Shown piece by piece: positions 61,430-61,872 of a DNA stretch of 61,872 bases (positions within the stretch are counted from its first letter, which is position 1; each line of letters opens with the position of its first letter). The stretch is from Halalkalibacter urbisdiaboli (lineage in GTDB: Bacteria > Bacillota > Bacilli > Bacillales > Bacillaceae_D), in the NCBI RefSeq assembly GCF_002156385.1, contig NZ_MVJM01000006.1, positions 5,245-67,116 on the forward strand, in the 5' to 3' direction. The notes beneath the pieces were generated by a model. It was not told the origin of the DNA. It did not search any database and saw nothing but the letters and a program-made list of their open reading frames with translations. The position numbers and the translations under genes were made by a program.

Positions 61430-61872
61430 CTAGTCCTCCAACTCTACAATGAAAATTCCTTCATTTATTGATGAATGTCCTTGAAAATAGGCACCTGCTT
61501 GTTCTAGTTCTTGTATCTTTTTAATTATCTCTTGTTTTATTCGTTCTCCTGGAAGGATAATTGGTATCCCTGGTGGATAAGGAATAATAGCCTCAGCAGC
61601 AATTTGCCCTACTGCTTGATGAAGAGACACTTTAGTACGTGAATACCTTTGAAGCTCTTCCGATGATAATACTAACTTTGACACCTTATCCCCTTGAAAC
61701 GACATATCATTCTTTTGTTTTATCATAACTGAATATGAGGATAATGCTGAAGTAAGTTTTTTAATAATGGGTTCTATATTCATTAACTCTTCTAATCCAA
61801 GAACGAATAAAACATGATCACGATCTGCTAGTTCTGGATATACCCCTACTTGGTTAAAGGCGTGCTGCAGCT
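61430..61872 (-). CDS. Orn/Lys/Arg decarboxylase-family protein, C-terminal part (cut by window edge)
   Basis: The frame stays open from 61430 to the window end, so the N-terminal PLP part lies outside. The visible 147 residues match the C-terminal domain of aminotransferase class I/II-fold arginine or lysine decarboxylases (YaaO/SpeA-like), including [15 protein letters not shown] near its middle. It lies directly upstream of tmk, the yaaO position. The substrate cannot be told from this fragment. Confidence 0.9.
   Translation of the reverse strand, partial: LQHAFNQVGVYPELADRDHVLFVLGLEELMNIEPIIKKLTSALSSYSVMIKQKNDMSFQGDKVSKLVLSSEELQRYSRTKVSLHQAVGQIAAEAIIPYPPGIPIILPGERIKQEIIKKIQELEQAGAYFQGHSSINEGIFIVELED

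Overview
The window is a continuous piece of the origin-proximal chromosome of a low-GC, endospore-forming Firmicute (Bacillaceae). Spore genes (spoIIE, spoVT, spoVG, yabG, yabP/yabQ, sspF, fin, yabT), abrB, veg and the pab-fol-dusB-lysS cluster follow the order I remember from Bacillus subtilis 168, read backwards. Almost every gene is on the minus strand, so transcription runs from the right edge (arginine/lysine decarboxylase-like gene, tmk) to the 5' end of a 16S rRNA gene at the left edge. The 16S fragment alone does not let me name a genus.

Layout, left to right. 1-620: 16S 5' end, rrn promoter and the lysS terminator. 619-8048: lysS, dusB and the folate/pABA operon (pabB-pabA-pabC-folP-folB-folK-yazB). 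8140-13510: cysK, hslO, coaX, ftsH, hpt. 13546-20560: tilS, a split ThrE-type exporter, yabT, yabS and spoIIE with a Spo0A-type promoter. 20750-26310: tRNA-Met, yabR, divIC, yabQ, yabP, rqcP, mazG/yabN and a SpoVB-like flippase. 26390-29800: a plus-strand insertion, an ABC-type solute uptake operon with a structured leader and no ATPase gene. 29935-46140: spoVT, mfd, fin, pth, ctc, prs, glmU, spoVG, ridA, purR, ispE, sspF, veg, yabG, rsmA, rnmV, yabE. 46368-53100: tatD, then metS with its Met-type T-box leader. 53094-55948: a HerA-like ATPase/NurA-like nuclease pair. 56047-61872: abrB (plus strand), rsmI, yabB, yabA, ricT, holB, darA, tmk and the decarboxylase fragment.

The most unusual object is at 49228-52740. 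A 3.5-kb, GC-rich tandem array of 64 copies of a 55-bp unit lies between the T-box terminator of metS and the metS ribosome-binding site. If the T-box promoter drives metS, the mRNA must carry the whole array as 5' UTR. In the metS-sense RNA each unit can form an 8-bp hairpin whose stem is nearly constant while its 5-nt loop differs between repeat families, and each unit also carries AGGAGG. The array begins at the T-box terminator U-run and ends about 25 nt before metS. Directly upstream is the nurA-herA pair, which has no counterpart at this locus in B. subtilis as I remember it.

Compared from memory with B. subtilis 168, yaaR, yazA, yacD and the tRNA-Glu next to tRNA-Met are missing here. 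The ThrE pair, the ABC operon and nurA-herA are extra. Functional names rest on motif and gene-order recognition by eye; no search was run.
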